From assembly GCA_041658685.1 (NCBI GenBank), contig JBAZZS010000002.1, forward strand, positions 310,001-374,000: 64,000 nucleotides of DNA, read 5' to 3'. Shown here piece after piece: positions 52,723 through 60,722 of the stretch. This DNA comes from Candidatus Gracilibacteria bacterium (lineage in GTDB: Bacteria; Patescibacteriota; Gracilibacteria; UBA1369; UBA12473). The notes beneath the pieces were generated by a model. The model was not told the origin of the DNA. It saw nothing but the letters and a program-made list of their open reading frames with translations, and did no database searches. A program made the position numbers and the translations under genes. The first letter of the stretch is position 1, and every line of letters begins with the position of its first letter.

Positions 52723-53889
52723 ATGTCCACGTCCAGTTTTGACCCCATCAGTTTTCTCATGAAAATTAGCCCACCCATGCTGATTGAATATGCTAAGCGT
52801 CATGACATCACCTTGGAGCTGAAAAATGACTGGGAAAATTGGGAACAGTATGCGATCCATGCCCTAAGTTTGATCGAGAAGGAGGATGATAAGAAACAAG
52901 GTGTTTTTTTGATGGACATTGATGACATTGACTCAATGAGTACAATAGAAGCTTGTGCATACTTGTGTAACAGGTTAAGAGAAAAGGGAACTCCTTTGAG
53001 CCAAGAGACTGTCGATGAGTTCAAATTTATGAATCAGGAAGCCATGTACTTCTATCTCTACCACAAAGACTTATTTTATGAGACATTTGACTCGTATAGT
53101 CTGGATATGAAACAAGGTTGGAGGGGGAGAAAAACGGTTCCCGTCCCACTGAATCAGTTCGTTGGAAACATTGAGGATTTCAAAAAAGCCTTGAAAGAAC
53201 TTTACAGCCAAGAATATAAGGGGAAAAAAATCAAAATTCGATATAACGATAAAGGGGATCGAGTAATTTTTACCGCCCATGTTCAGGATGTATTTACAAC
53301 TGATATAGAATTTGAAGAAAAAAATGAAAACCTCAATAATAAAAAACCGCGCAAACCAGTTTTTCCATTAAATTTCCTTTACAGACCCATGGAAGGGGTT
53401 TTGGAAGTAAAGGCGCAGGGGGGAAAATCGAGAGTGAAAGAGTTACAAAATATTTTCATCGAGCACTTTTTGAAAAAAGACCCCAAGGACTTTGCAAAAA
53501 CACCTCGTTTTGATTTTGATAAGGTCCAAAATTTGAGCACACTTACGTTTCCCCTCACAGCGCAAGATAAAGTAGAGGGCGTGACGTTGAACGGCTTGAA
53601 GTTTACTCACAAGGAGGATTATACACGTCTTTCAATAGATATTATTCCAGAAGACGGGAGAACTGGAGTAGAGCCGATGCTTGAAGCTTTACGAAAAAGG
53701 GATGTTGACTTGAATGAGTTCGAAATCACACAATTCAAAATTAAGGTTATTTTTAAGAGGGCTGAAGAAGGCAGACAGAGAAGGGTTACTACCACTATTA
53801 CTCACCCCGACGGATGTAACTTGAAGCAACGAGAAGTTGATGTGGTTGTCTATCAGTTGCTCAAAAAATGGGGGCTTATTTTCTACTGA
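52723..53889 (+). CDS. Unrecognised island protein, 388 residues (first of a coupled pair)
   Basis: A soluble protein without signal peptide or membrane segments. The N-terminal ~60 residues are helical (MLIEYAKRHDITLELKNDWENWEQYAIHALSLI). The middle has charged and aromatic segments (MYFYLYHKDLFYETFDSYSLDMKQGWRGRK), and the C-terminal half is mixed alpha/beta. No nucleotide-binding or nuclease motif was found by eye. The stop TGA overlaps the start of the next gene (TGATG), so the two are translated together. It lies between a restriction system and recombinases, hence could belong to a defence or mobile-element function (inference). Confidence 0.65.
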   Translation: MSTSSFDPISFLMKISPPMLIEYAKRHDITLELKNDWENWEQYAIHALSLIEKEDDKKQGVFLMDIDDIDSMSTIEACAYLCNRLREKGTPLSQETVDEFKFMNQEAMYFYLYHKDLFYETFDSYSLDMKQGWRGRKTVPVPLNQFVGNIEDFKKALKELYSQEYKGKKIKIRYNDKGDRVIFTAHVQDVFTTDIEFEEKNENLNNKKPRKPVFPLNFLYRPMEGVLEVKAQGGKSRVKELQNIFIEHFLKKDPKDFAKTPRFDFDKVQNLSTLTFPLTAQDKVEGVTLNGLKFTHKEDYTRLSIDIIPEDGRTGVEPMLEALRKRDVDLNEFEITQFKIKVIFKRAEEGRQRRVTTTITHPDGCNLKQREVDVVVYQLLKKWGLIFY

Positions 53890-54839
53890 TGCAAAAATCC
53901 TTTTCTCTGTTTTTACGCCAACTACATCTATGTCGGAAATTCTTCAAAGAATCAGATATACTTAAGTCACTCATTCAAGATGATTTTGAGGAGTTGAAGA
54001 ATTTGGGCTTACTAAAACGTGGCGGAGATTTAACTCACGTTATTTGTAGAAGCTGTGATGATCCACATCCCATACCCGTAAAATGCGATGGCGAAAAGCC
54101 TTATGCCTTTTGTGTTAGTGATTCTACCCGTAATTATTTAGAGTCACATGAGATTAGAACATGGATTTTTGATGCACAAACCTTTCTTCAACAAATGGCT
54201 TTCAAACTTGGGATGACGGATCAAGTGGAGGTTTTAGGGGTAGAGGGAATGTGGCAAGTGGGAACATTCACTCGGGATGACACACATCACATGTGTTATT
54301 TTTTCTGCGGGAAGGATTTCGGAAAGGTTGTTGAGTTCATCGAAAAACAACCAGCGAATTTCCGACGTTACGTAATTGTGACCTGCAAACAAGAGTCAGC
54401 CAAAGAAGTTGAGCAAGAGTTGCTGCTTATTGAAGCCAAACATTTGGCGGATTTGAAATCAGGAGCTATGCAGTTCAATAAAAAGGTATTTGAAAACCAA
54501 CTCACAAGCGGATTCCGAAATGTTTATTTTGATGAGAAAAATGGTGATCTTTTTGTGAATGGGAGATATATTACAAATGTCACCCTTTCAACTCCAGAGT
54601 TTCATTTCACTCAAGCTCTTTGGGGTAATTTCAATTTGCCACAGTCGCATCATAGTTTGGTAAGTCATATGTACAAAAAAACGAGGCAAGAGTATGCTGA
54701 TAGTGAAAGTAAGATTTGCCACAAGATGAAAAGGAACATCAAGAAGGAGGCAGAAAAACCCGAAATAATCGATCAAATCCTGAAATCTACGAAGAACGAA
54801 CGAGGAGAAAATAGTTACATCATGCGAAATCCAACCTAG
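53889..54839 (+). CDS. Unrecognised island protein with Cys cluster and winged-helix-like start (second of pair)
   Basis: 316 residues from the ATG at 53889. Residues ~20-48 look like the end of a winged helix (DILKSLIQDDFEELKNLGLLKRGGDLTHVI). A probable zinc site follows: C53, C56, H60, C66, C75 (CRSCDDPH...C.....FC). Then comes the pattern EIRTWIFDAQTFLQQMAFKLGM, which resembles proteins I recall with a CxxC module followed by L..W.aD....l...lg. The central part has EKQPANFRRYVIVTCKQ, and the C-terminus is a basic helix-rich region (KICHKMKRNIKKEAEKP) possibly carrying a second HTH. Function unknown; DNA binding is inferred. Confidence 0.65.
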   Translation: MQKSFSLFLRQLHLCRKFFKESDILKSLIQDDFEELKNLGLLKRGGDLTHVICRSCDDPHPIPVKCDGEKPYAFCVSDSTRNYLESHEIRTWIFDAQTFLQQMAFKLGMTDQVEVLGVEGMWQVGTFTRDDTHHMCYFFCGKDFGKVVEFIEKQPANFRRYVIVTCKQESAKEVEQELLLIEAKHLADLKSGAMQFNKKVFENQLTSGFRNVYFDEKNGDLFVNGRYITNVTLSTPEFHFTQALWGNFNLPQSHHSLVSHMYKKTRQEYADSESKICHKMKRNIKKEAEKPEIIDQILKSTKNERGENSYIMRNPT

Positions 54840-54898
54840 GCTCAAGACTTTTTTGAGACTTTTAATATAATTTCAAGACCGACTTCGGGTTCATGTTT

Positions 54899-54954
54899 AA
54901 GTAAGCTTTCACTGTAAGCTTACTTTTTCGTCGTGCCCAAAAGTACACGACGAA
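54899..54954. promoter_or_regulatory. Two adjacent perfect hairpins upstream of the DUF5659 gene
   Basis: First stem AAGTAAGCTT/AAGCTTACTT (54899-54925), followed by TTTT and directly by a second stem TTCGTCGTG/CACGACGAA (54927-54954). The first can be a terminator for the upstream gene pair; the second could be an operator or recombination site. Confidence 0.5.
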
Positions 54955-54998
54955 CTCAATACGTATTGGGAACCCTCAAATTCCTAACCAATCAAACT

Positions 54999-55250
54999 AT
55001 GTCAGCACCAAATTACAGTCTGCCATTCGTAACGTATGATCGAGCACTTGCGAGCGCATTGATCGTCAAAGGATTCAGGCTTCAAAGTTGTACCCATGCC
55101 AACGCCAAAAAGGTTTACTTCACATTTCATGGGTCAAAGCAGTTGCGAGAGGCGGTCGAACTTTACTGGGAAGACAAGCTTTTCCTTAACGCAAGGTCAC
55201 TTCTGAACGTGTACCAAGAGTGCTTGCCACAATCACCCAACCAAGTGTGA
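54999..55250 (+). CDS. DUF5659-like small mobile-element protein
   Basis: 83 residues from the ATG at 54999 (MSAPNYSLPFVTYDRALASALIVKGFRLQ). The patterns YD.ALASAL...GF.L and KVYFTFHGSKQLREAVELYWEDKLFLNARSLL match the small DUF5659 family often found in CPR mobile regions. It is the first of a closely spaced set of three small genes leading to the integrase. Confidence 0.65.
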   Translation: MSAPNYSLPFVTYDRALASALIVKGFRLQSCTHANAKKVYFTFHGSKQLREAVELYWEDKLFLNARSLLNVYQECLPQSPNQV

Positions 55251-55251
55251 G

Positions 55252-55446
55252 ATGAAAATCGAACCACAAGATTTGGAGAGGTTTAGGCAGCTATGGAAAG
55301 ACAGCTTCCACGCTGAAATCAGCCAAGAAGAAGCTCAAGGCAAAGCCATCCTTCTTCTGGAAATGATGAAGCTCGTTTACCGTCCCCTGCCTAAGCCCTC
55401 CATAAGGCAATTATCAATACTAGATTTTAATCCGAACAAGCCATGA
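55252..55446 (+). CDS. Small helical mobile-element protein, 64 residues
   Basis: Begins one base after the previous stop and ends overlapping the next gene by 4 bases, so it is part of the same operon. The sequence (FRQLWKDSFHAEISQEEAQGKAILLLEMMKLVYRPLP) is of a type I recall next to integrases in CPR contigs. It is all-helical by eye, and function is unknown. Confidence 0.6.
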   Translation: MKIEPQDLERFRQLWKDSFHAEISQEEAQGKAILLLEMMKLVYRPLPKPSIRQLSILDFNPNKP

Positions 55447-55820
55447 AATACAATCTGTCAAAAATTCGAGCGAAAACGGCGTATAGCACGAAGGAGGTAA
55501 GCATTTTACTGGAGGTTAACAGGAAAACCGTCCTCCGATGGATTCAGGAAGGACTGCCATTACTGGACTTTCATCAAAAGCTACGCCTTATTATGGGGTA
55601 CGACCTCAAAGCCTTCATACAATCGCAGCGCGATGCGGTACAGGTAAAGCTTCAACTCAATGAGTTTTATTGCTTCTCGTGTAGGAAAGCCGTCATCGCA
55701 CGACGGGGCAGTGAAAAGGTTGAAAAAACTGGTAAAAAAATCGGCAAAGCGGATAGGGAGCAAAAAATGCTTTGTGGAATATGTAAAGAGTGTGGAGGCA
55801 ATATAGCCCGTTTCCTCTAG
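55443..55820 (+). CDS. HTH (excisionase-like) protein with C-terminal zinc ribbon
   Basis: 125 residues: an N-terminal HTH_17-type domain (AYSTKEVSILLEVNRKTVLRWIQEGLPLLDF...GYDLKAFI) followed by a treble-clef/ribbon-like module with FYCFSCRKAV and CGICKECGGNIARF. It overlaps the previous gene by 4 bases. The HTH and the position 85 bases before the tyrosine recombinase suggest a directionality factor or repressor (inference). Confidence 0.7.
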   Translation: MKYNLSKIRAKTAYSTKEVSILLEVNRKTVLRWIQEGLPLLDFHQKLRLIMGYDLKAFIQSQRDAVQVKLQLNEFYCFSCRKAVIARRGSEKVEKTGKKIGKADREQKMLCGICKECGGNIARFL

Positions 55821-55905
55821 GGGGAACTCAAAGGGATTAAGTGATTCCTTTCAGTCTCGTCTAAATGTCCTAATTCAGCACTTTAGCCAATAAAAACTTT
55901 TCACC

Positions 55906-57021
55906 ATGAAAAAATCGTTCCAAAACGAGGTCATGAAGAAACAATTCTTCATCTACCTAAAAGAAGTCAAAGGCTTCTCCAAAGATTCCATAGATGCTCA
56001 TGAACGAGCAGTGCTCCTTTGGCAGGAGTCCCTTGAGAACAAGGATTTCTCGGGATTCGGAAAGCAGCAAGTCACAAGTTTTAAGGATTGGCTCGCCAGT
56101 CGAACCAACCGTGATGGAGAGCCCCTCTCACTCGTGTACCGCTACCATGTGCTGCGCCGCCTTCGACTTTTCTTTGAGTGGCTTTCTATGCAGCCGCATT
56201 ACAAGTCCAAAGTCAATTCTACTGTTGTGGAGTATCTGTGTCTCTCGAAGAAGGAAACCCGTATGGCAATTCAACCCAACAAGCGAACCATTCCTCCTAT
56301 TGAAGATGTTATCAAAGTGATTGAGGCGATAGATGTTCAAACGGAGGTGGACCAGCGAGACCGAGCCTTGATTTGTTTCACTCTTCTTACGGGTGCACGC
56401 ATTTCTGCTGTTTATAGTCTACCCATGAAAGCCTTCGACGAAAAGACTCTAACAGTAGATCAAGACCCACGCTTTGGGGTGAAGACCAAGTTTTCAAAAC
56501 GCATTGTAACAACCTTCTTCCCCATCGAGTACGAACAGGCGGTTCAATACTTTTTGAGCTGGTACACATATTTGAAGGGCAAAAAAGGCTTCAAGCCCGA
56601 TGACCCCATTTTTCCTCAAGCAGTGGTAGAGAATGGGGAGGAAAACATTTCCTACTACAACACAGGGGAGGTTGGACCCATCTTTTGGAATAGTTCCAAC
56701 TCGGTTCGCAAAATTTTCCAGAAACGATTCCTCGACGCTGAAATTCCCTATTATCATCCGCACACTTTCAGGCACTTGGTGGTCAAAGAGTTCGCCAAGA
56801 CTCGACTCACCGAAGAAGAGAAGAAAGCCATCAGCCAAAACCTCGGGCATGAGAACACGGGGACTACGTTCGGCTCCTACGGCTACGGGCATATTGAAGA
56901 GGAACGCCAGATCGATATCGTGAAGAATATCAAGGTGGGCGAGAGAGAGGTGGAAGGGAAGTTTTCACTTACCCAGTCGGACATCAAAGCCCTCGCAAAG
57001 GCACTCAAGGCGGAAGAGTAG
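55906..57021 (+). CDS. Tyrosine recombinase/integrase
   Basis: 371 residues with a SAM-like N-terminal core-binding domain (FFIYLKEVKGFSKDSIDAHERAVLLWQESL...) and a catalytic domain with Arg165 (TGARISAVY), the HTFRH box (about 286-290), LGHENTGTTFGSYG (His plus the nucleophilic Tyr) near 312-327. It is probably responsible for mobility of the island or of the small-gene cassette before it. The catalytic residues look intact. A serine recombinase gene follows. Confidence 0.92.
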   Translation: MKKSFQNEVMKKQFFIYLKEVKGFSKDSIDAHERAVLLWQESLENKDFSGFGKQQVTSFKDWLASRTNRDGEPLSLVYRYHVLRRLRLFFEWLSMQPHYKSKVNSTVVEYLCLSKKETRMAIQPNKRTIPPIEDVIKVIEAIDVQTEVDQRDRALICFTLLTGARISAVYSLPMKAFDEKTLTVDQDPRFGVKTKFSKRIVTTFFPIEYEQAVQYFLSWYTYLKGKKGFKPDDPIFPQAVVENGEENISYYNTGEVGPIFWNSSNSVRKIFQKRFLDAEIPYYHPHTFRHLVVKEFAKTRLTEEEKKAISQNLGHENTGTTFGSYGYGHIEEERQIDIVKNIKVGEREVEGKFSLTQSDIKALAKALKAEE

Positions 57022-57062
57022 TTTCTCTACACTTTCTCGAACGAAAGTCGTATAATACAAGC

Positions 57063-57159
57063 AATCGTCCAATTCGTGCACAAAGTTGTGTTTGTTTTGC
57101 CCCCAATCATGGGTGGTTCTGCCAAGACTAACAGCTTTGTGCCGTTGGATTGGACGATT
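57063..57159. repeat. 97-base nested inverted repeat before the serine recombinase
   Basis: The outer arms AATCGTCCAAT (57063-57073) and ATTGGACGATT (57149-57159) are perfect complements. An inner stem GCACAAAG (57078-57085) pairs with CTTTGTGC (57135-57142). It lies between the two recombinase genes, just after a TATAAT-like -10. It may be a structured leader or a recombination site. Confidence 0.6.
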
Positions 57160-57197
57160 CAGGACCACCCTATTTGGGTGTTTACCCCCAAGCAAAC

Positions 57198-58832
57198 ATG
57201 CAAGAAGAAAATCCAAACTACCGATACTTCCTCTATGCTCGGAAGTCGCAGGAGTCAGAAGAAAGGCAAGCCCTTTCCATTGATTCCCAGAAGGAAAAGG
57301 CATCAAGCCTCTTCCCTCACCTCAAGATTGTTGAGCTACTGGAGGAGAGCAAAAGTGCTTTCAAACCCTACGAGCGCACGGTTTTCTACCAGATGATCGA
57401 GCGCATCAAAGCGGGTGAAGCGGACGGCATCATTGCATGGCATCCCGACAGACTTTCCCGTAATGAAATCGACGCTGCCACCATCACCTACATGGTCCGT
57501 ACGGGTGGCATCAAAGACTTGAAATTTGGCTCGTACAGCTACGACAACTCACCCGAGGGAATCATGATGCTTCAGATGGCACTCTCTCAATCCCAGTATT
57601 TCTCGGCAAAATTGAGCAAAGACGTGAAGCGAGGGCTAAGAGATAAGCTACAGATGGGTATTCGTCCGAACCGAGCCGCACAAGGCTGGCTGAACGACTA
57701 CATCAGCCCCAAGGGCATGAAGACGATTAGCGTAGATAAAAAGCGTTTCCCTGTACTCCGTAAGTGCTGGGATTTGATGCTAACAGGAAGCTATACGCCT
57801 CCTCAAATTTTAGAAAAGCTCAACGACGAATGGGGCTACCGAACACCGCAAACCAAAAAGATGGGCGGTAAGCCTCAAAGCAGAAGTGGCATTTATAAAA
57901 TGTTCTCCAACCGATTTTACTCTGGCTTAATAAAACATCAGGATGGCAGTTGGGAGAAAGGCACTCACACCCCGATGGTCACGCTGGAAGAGTACGACAG
58001 AGTACAACGGCTACTCGGCAAGAAAGGCAATCCACGAGCCAAAGAGTACGACTTCTGCTTCAAGCCCCTGCTTGTGTGCGGAGAGTGTGAGGGAACAGTT
58101 ACGGCTGAACTCAAGAAGAAAGCCATTAAAAGCACTGGCGATATCAAGGAGTACACTTTCTACCATTGCACTCACAGCAAGAAGGATGTGAACTGCAAGC
58201 AACGGTCCATTGAAGAGGAAGAACTCAAAAAAGCTATGAAAGCGGAAATGGCGAGTTATACAATTCTCCCGCAGTTTAAGGATTGGGCGATTGAAATGTT
58301 GAACAAGTACAACGACAGCGAAATCCAGCAGCGCAGCAAGATTCACGAGATGCAATCCAGCGCCGTGCTCAAAACCCAGAATGAAATCGACGCTCTTACC
58401 CAGATGCGCTTCCGCAACTTAATCGATGACGAGGAATACTTACGACAAAAAACACAACTCCAAGCCAAACTCGCCAAGTTCAAGGAAGAGTTGGGAGATA
58501 CAGAACATCGAGCCGAGAACTGGCTGGAACTTACGGAAAAGACTTTTGAGTTTATCAGCTATGCTGCCGAGAACTTCCAGCTTGAAGACTTTGAAGGGCG
58601 TAGAACCATACTGAATGGTTTCGGTTCAATCTTCACAATCCGCGACAGGAAGCTAAAAATGCAGCCTCACGAGTGGCTTGTACCTATTGGAGACCACTAC
58701 AAAGAGCTTGAAAAGGAATACCTTTGCTTAGAACCAGCAGAAAGGGCATGCCAAAGCGGCGAAAGTGCTGCTTTGGATTCCATTCGTCTACGCTGGCGGA
58801 GAGGGAGGGATTCGAACCCTCGATCCCGCTAG
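57198..58832 (+). CDS. Large serine recombinase
   Basis: 544 residues from the ATG at 57198 (MQEENPNYRYFLYARKSQES). Resolvase-type catalytic domain with Ser17 and the block ADGIIAWHPDRLSRNEID, a recombinase domain (GSYTPPQILEKLNDEWGYRTP...FYSGLIKHQDGSW), a zinc beta-ribbon (CGECEGTVTAEL...FYHCTHSKKDVNCKQ) and a C-terminal coiled coil. This is the layout of phage and ICE integrases. The last ~13 codons are the complement of the tRNA-Ser 3' end (RRGRDSNPRSR is a typical tRNA-Ser antisense reading), so the natural C-terminus may have been shaped by integration at the tRNA. Confidence 0.93.
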   Translation: MQEENPNYRYFLYARKSQESEERQALSIDSQKEKASSLFPHLKIVELLEESKSAFKPYERTVFYQMIERIKAGEADGIIAWHPDRLSRNEIDAATITYMVRTGGIKDLKFGSYSYDNSPEGIMMLQMALSQSQYFSAKLSKDVKRGLRDKLQMGIRPNRAAQGWLNDYISPKGMKTISVDKKRFPVLRKCWDLMLTGSYTPPQILEKLNDEWGYRTPQTKKMGGKPQSRSGIYKMFSNRFYSGLIKHQDGSWEKGTHTPMVTLEEYDRVQRLLGKKGNPRAKEYDFCFKPLLVCGECEGTVTAELKKKAIKSTGDIKEYTFYHCTHSKKDVNCKQRSIEEEELKKAMKAEMASYTILPQFKDWAIEMLNKYNDSEIQQRSKIHEMQSSAVLKTQNEIDALTQMRFRNLIDDEEYLRQKTQLQAKLAKFKEELGDTEHRAENWLELTEKTFEFISYAAENFQLEDFEGRRTILNGFGSIFTIRDRKLKMQPHEWLVPIGDHYKELEKEYLCLEPAERACQSGESAALDSIRLRWRRGRDSNPRSR

Positions 58833-58884
58833 GCGGGATACCGCTTTTCGAGAGCGGCGCCTTCAGCCACTCGGCCACCTCTCC
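58794..58884 (-). tRNA. tRNA-Ser(CGA)
   Basis: Class II tRNA on the minus strand: acceptor GGAGAGG/CCTCTCC with discriminator G and an encoded CCA, D-arm GGCCGAGTGGCTGAAGGC, anticodon stem CCGCT/AGCGG with loop CTCGAAA (anticodon CGA), a long variable arm (TCCCGCCTAGCGGGA) and T-loop TTCGAAT. Its 3' end faces the island and overlaps the serine recombinase gene by 39 bases. Confidence 0.95.
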
Positions 58885-58889
58885 ATAAT

Positions 58890-59046
58890 CGGAAGGGGAC
58901 ACCGATGGTTTCCCCTTCCGTGATCCCTTTCCAGGCTGATGTTCGGCTTCAAAAAGTCTCGCTTAACTTCGTCGCAAGCCGATTCAGGGCCCACGAGACC
59001 CGAATCGTTTGCGCCTCTGTGCGCTCGACTTTTCTCGCCTCACCTT
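58890..59046 (-). ncRNA. Structured RNA element upstream of tRNA-Ser (copy B)
   Basis: A homologue of the element at 7919-8083, again ending 5 nt before the tRNA 5' end. Helices: AAAAGUC/GACUUUU with the same inward tandem G.A/A.G step and GC pairs; CGCAA/UUGCG and CGAUUCGGG/CCUGAAUCG; conserved GCCGAACAUCAGC; 3' hairpin CGGAAGGGG/CCCCUUCCG with inner ACC/GGU. Compared with copy A, one pair in the first helix changes from U-A to C-G and the G.U in the terminal stem becomes G-C. A possible promoter (TTGTGC, 18 bases, TAGAAT) lies about 37 nt upstream. Confidence 0.65.
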
Positions 59047-59177
59047 TTAATTCTTTAAAAGAACCTTAATCAACGTCACGGATTCTATCGGATTTCATCA
59101 GAAACGCACAACCGGAATGTTTGACACGCTGTGTTAAACTATGTAAAGAATATATTATTCAAGATATAAGGATGGCT

Positions 59178-59921
59178 ATGAGATACCTCTCCTGGAAATG
59201 TGTGTTTTGGATTTCGGTTGTTGCTTTTACGGCGGGCGGGATTTTGGTGGTTTTTGATTATTATGACAATGGGTCGCAAGATTCAACGTATTCTTCGAAC
59301 CAAACCGTTGGAGGAGGGAATTTTGCTTTTCAGTCCGTGCCTTACGATTTTTCCGATTATTCGACGGTGTCTTCAACCGTTGATGGATGGATGACTTTTT
59401 CCGATTATTATTGGGGATTCACGTTGGATTATCCCGAAGATTGGGTTATTGAGCCTTCCATGTCCGGGACTTTTTTTACAAGTCCTTATGAAAATTCCAA
59501 AGACGTTTTATTGGAAAATGCCAGTATTGCCATTGAAGATCTTTCCTCATATCCTGACATCACTTTGCAGGAGTACGCTGTGGGTTCTTTAAATTATTTA
59601 AACGGGGATTCGGCGTATTCGTTTGTTGAGCAAGGGGAAAGTTTTTTTGGCGAATATGCGGGGTGGTTTTTATTGGGAACGTATAATGTGAATGAGAAAG
59701 AAGCCGGAGTACGCAGTCTTTTTATTCTGCGGGAAAATAGAGCTTATATTTTTACTTACATGTATGAACTTCCGGAAAAGGAATCTTACCAATTATTGAT
59801 GGAATCCATGGTTGAGAGTTTTATTTTAATCCCCGGGAGGGCGCAAGAAGAAAAGGTTCAAGATAAGTTCACTCCGGGAGATTATGGTTTTACCAGTTTG
59901 TTCCACTTGAAACATTTTTAA
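59178..59921 (+). CDS. Membrane-anchored PsbP-like protein (paralogue 1)
   Basis: 247 residues from the ATG at 59178, which has a Shine-Dalgarno AAGGA 5 bases upstream; longer in-frame starts lie in non-coding-looking sequence. One N-terminal membrane anchor (about 9-29), then an extracytoplasmic domain with GFTLDYPEDWVIE...NASIAIEDLSSYPDITLQEYAVGSL and AGWFLLGTYNV...RAYIFTYMYELPEKESYQLLMESMVESF. This resembles the PsbP/DUF1795 fold, often a small lipoprotein-like partner. It is a paralogue of the next gene. Confidence 0.7.
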   Translation: MRYLSWKCVFWISVVAFTAGGILVVFDYYDNGSQDSTYSSNQTVGGGNFAFQSVPYDFSDYSTVSSTVDGWMTFSDYYWGFTLDYPEDWVIEPSMSGTFFTSPYENSKDVLLENASIAIEDLSSYPDITLQEYAVGSLNYLNGDSAYSFVEQGESFFGEYAGWFLLGTYNVNEKEAGVRSLFILRENRAYIFTYMYELPEKESYQLLMESMVESFILIPGRAQEEKVQDKFTPGDYGFTSLFHLKHF

Positions 59922-59962
59922 AACCTTCTAGACTGAAGCCACTTAGTTTTTAATTTTTTTTT

Positions 59963-60637
59963 ATGTCCGATAAAATTTTGCCGTCCAACCTTACTTCCGG
60001 AGGAGATGCTAAACGCAATATTTTAATGGGGGTGGCGGTGGTTGTTATTGTGGGCGGAGTGCTTGTTTCTTTTTTTATGAAACAAAACACAAAAGATAAA
60101 GATTTGATTTTAAATGAGGGCGCGGTGGATCAGGGCGTTTCTTCTACAACCTCTTATGAAGGGGAGGATTCGGTTACTCCCGGGTATCAGATTTTTGTGG
60201 GCGATGATTTGGGTTTCCAAATGGATTATCCGTCCGATTGGACCGTGGATACGAGTTCGTCTTATGTGAATGTTTCTTTTATGAGCCCGATTTCCGAGGA
60301 AGATGTTTTTGCGGAAAATGTAAATTTTACCACTGAAGATTTGACTTCTTACCCGGGTACAACTTTAGAGGATTATGCTGCCGCCGCATTGGGACAAATC
60401 GCTACGGCTATGCCGGAATACGTTTTGGTCGAGCAGGGGAATCGAACATTGGGAGAGTATGAGGCCGGTTATTTCTTGGGGGATTATCCTCTCGCCGGAT
60501 ACGATGTGGAAGTGTTGTCCGTGTTTGCCATTGTGGATGAAATGGCTTACATCATTACTTATACCGGTGAAGTTGGAACACACGATCAATACACAGGGGT
60601 TGTTGATACCATGTTGGCTTCATTTAAACTTTTATAA
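59963..60637 (+). CDS. Membrane-anchored PsbP-like protein (paralogue 2)
   Basis: 224 residues: a short cytoplasmic segment, one membrane helix (about 19-38), a Ser/Thr/acidic linker and an outer domain with GFQMDYPSDWTVD...NVNFTTEDLTSYPGTTLEDYAAAALG and MAYIITYTGEVGTHDQYTGVVDTMLASF. It aligns with the preceding protein over the whole outer domain, so the pair arose by tandem duplication. 41 bases separate the genes, and a terminator follows. Confidence 0.7.
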   Translation: MSDKILPSNLTSGGDAKRNILMGVAVVVIVGGVLVSFFMKQNTKDKDLILNEGAVDQGVSSTTSYEGEDSVTPGYQIFVGDDLGFQMDYPSDWTVDTSSSYVNVSFMSPISEEDVFAENVNFTTEDLTSYPGTTLEDYAAAALGQIATAMPEYVLVEQGNRTLGEYEAGYFLGDYPLAGYDVEVLSVFAIVDEMAYIITYTGEVGTHDQYTGVVDTMLASFKLL

Positions 60638-60668
60638 GTTTAAATGGGTAAGGTTTTATGAGGATTTT

Positions 60669-60705
60669 AAAAGCGCTGGATGAAATTTTTCCCCGGCGCT
60701 TTTTT
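60669..60705 (+). terminator. Terminator after the PsbP-like pair
   Basis: AAAAGCGC.GG / CC.GCGCTTTTTT stem with a T-run, 32 bases after the stop. Confidence 0.8.
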
Positions 60706-60722
60706 GTCTCGTGCTTAAAATC

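Noticed and set aside
45290..58884. Direct repeat of the tRNA-Ser 3' end marking the other island end
   Set aside because: I searched by eye for the GGATTCGAAC and GGCGGAGAGGG blocks and found them only at the tRNA itself.
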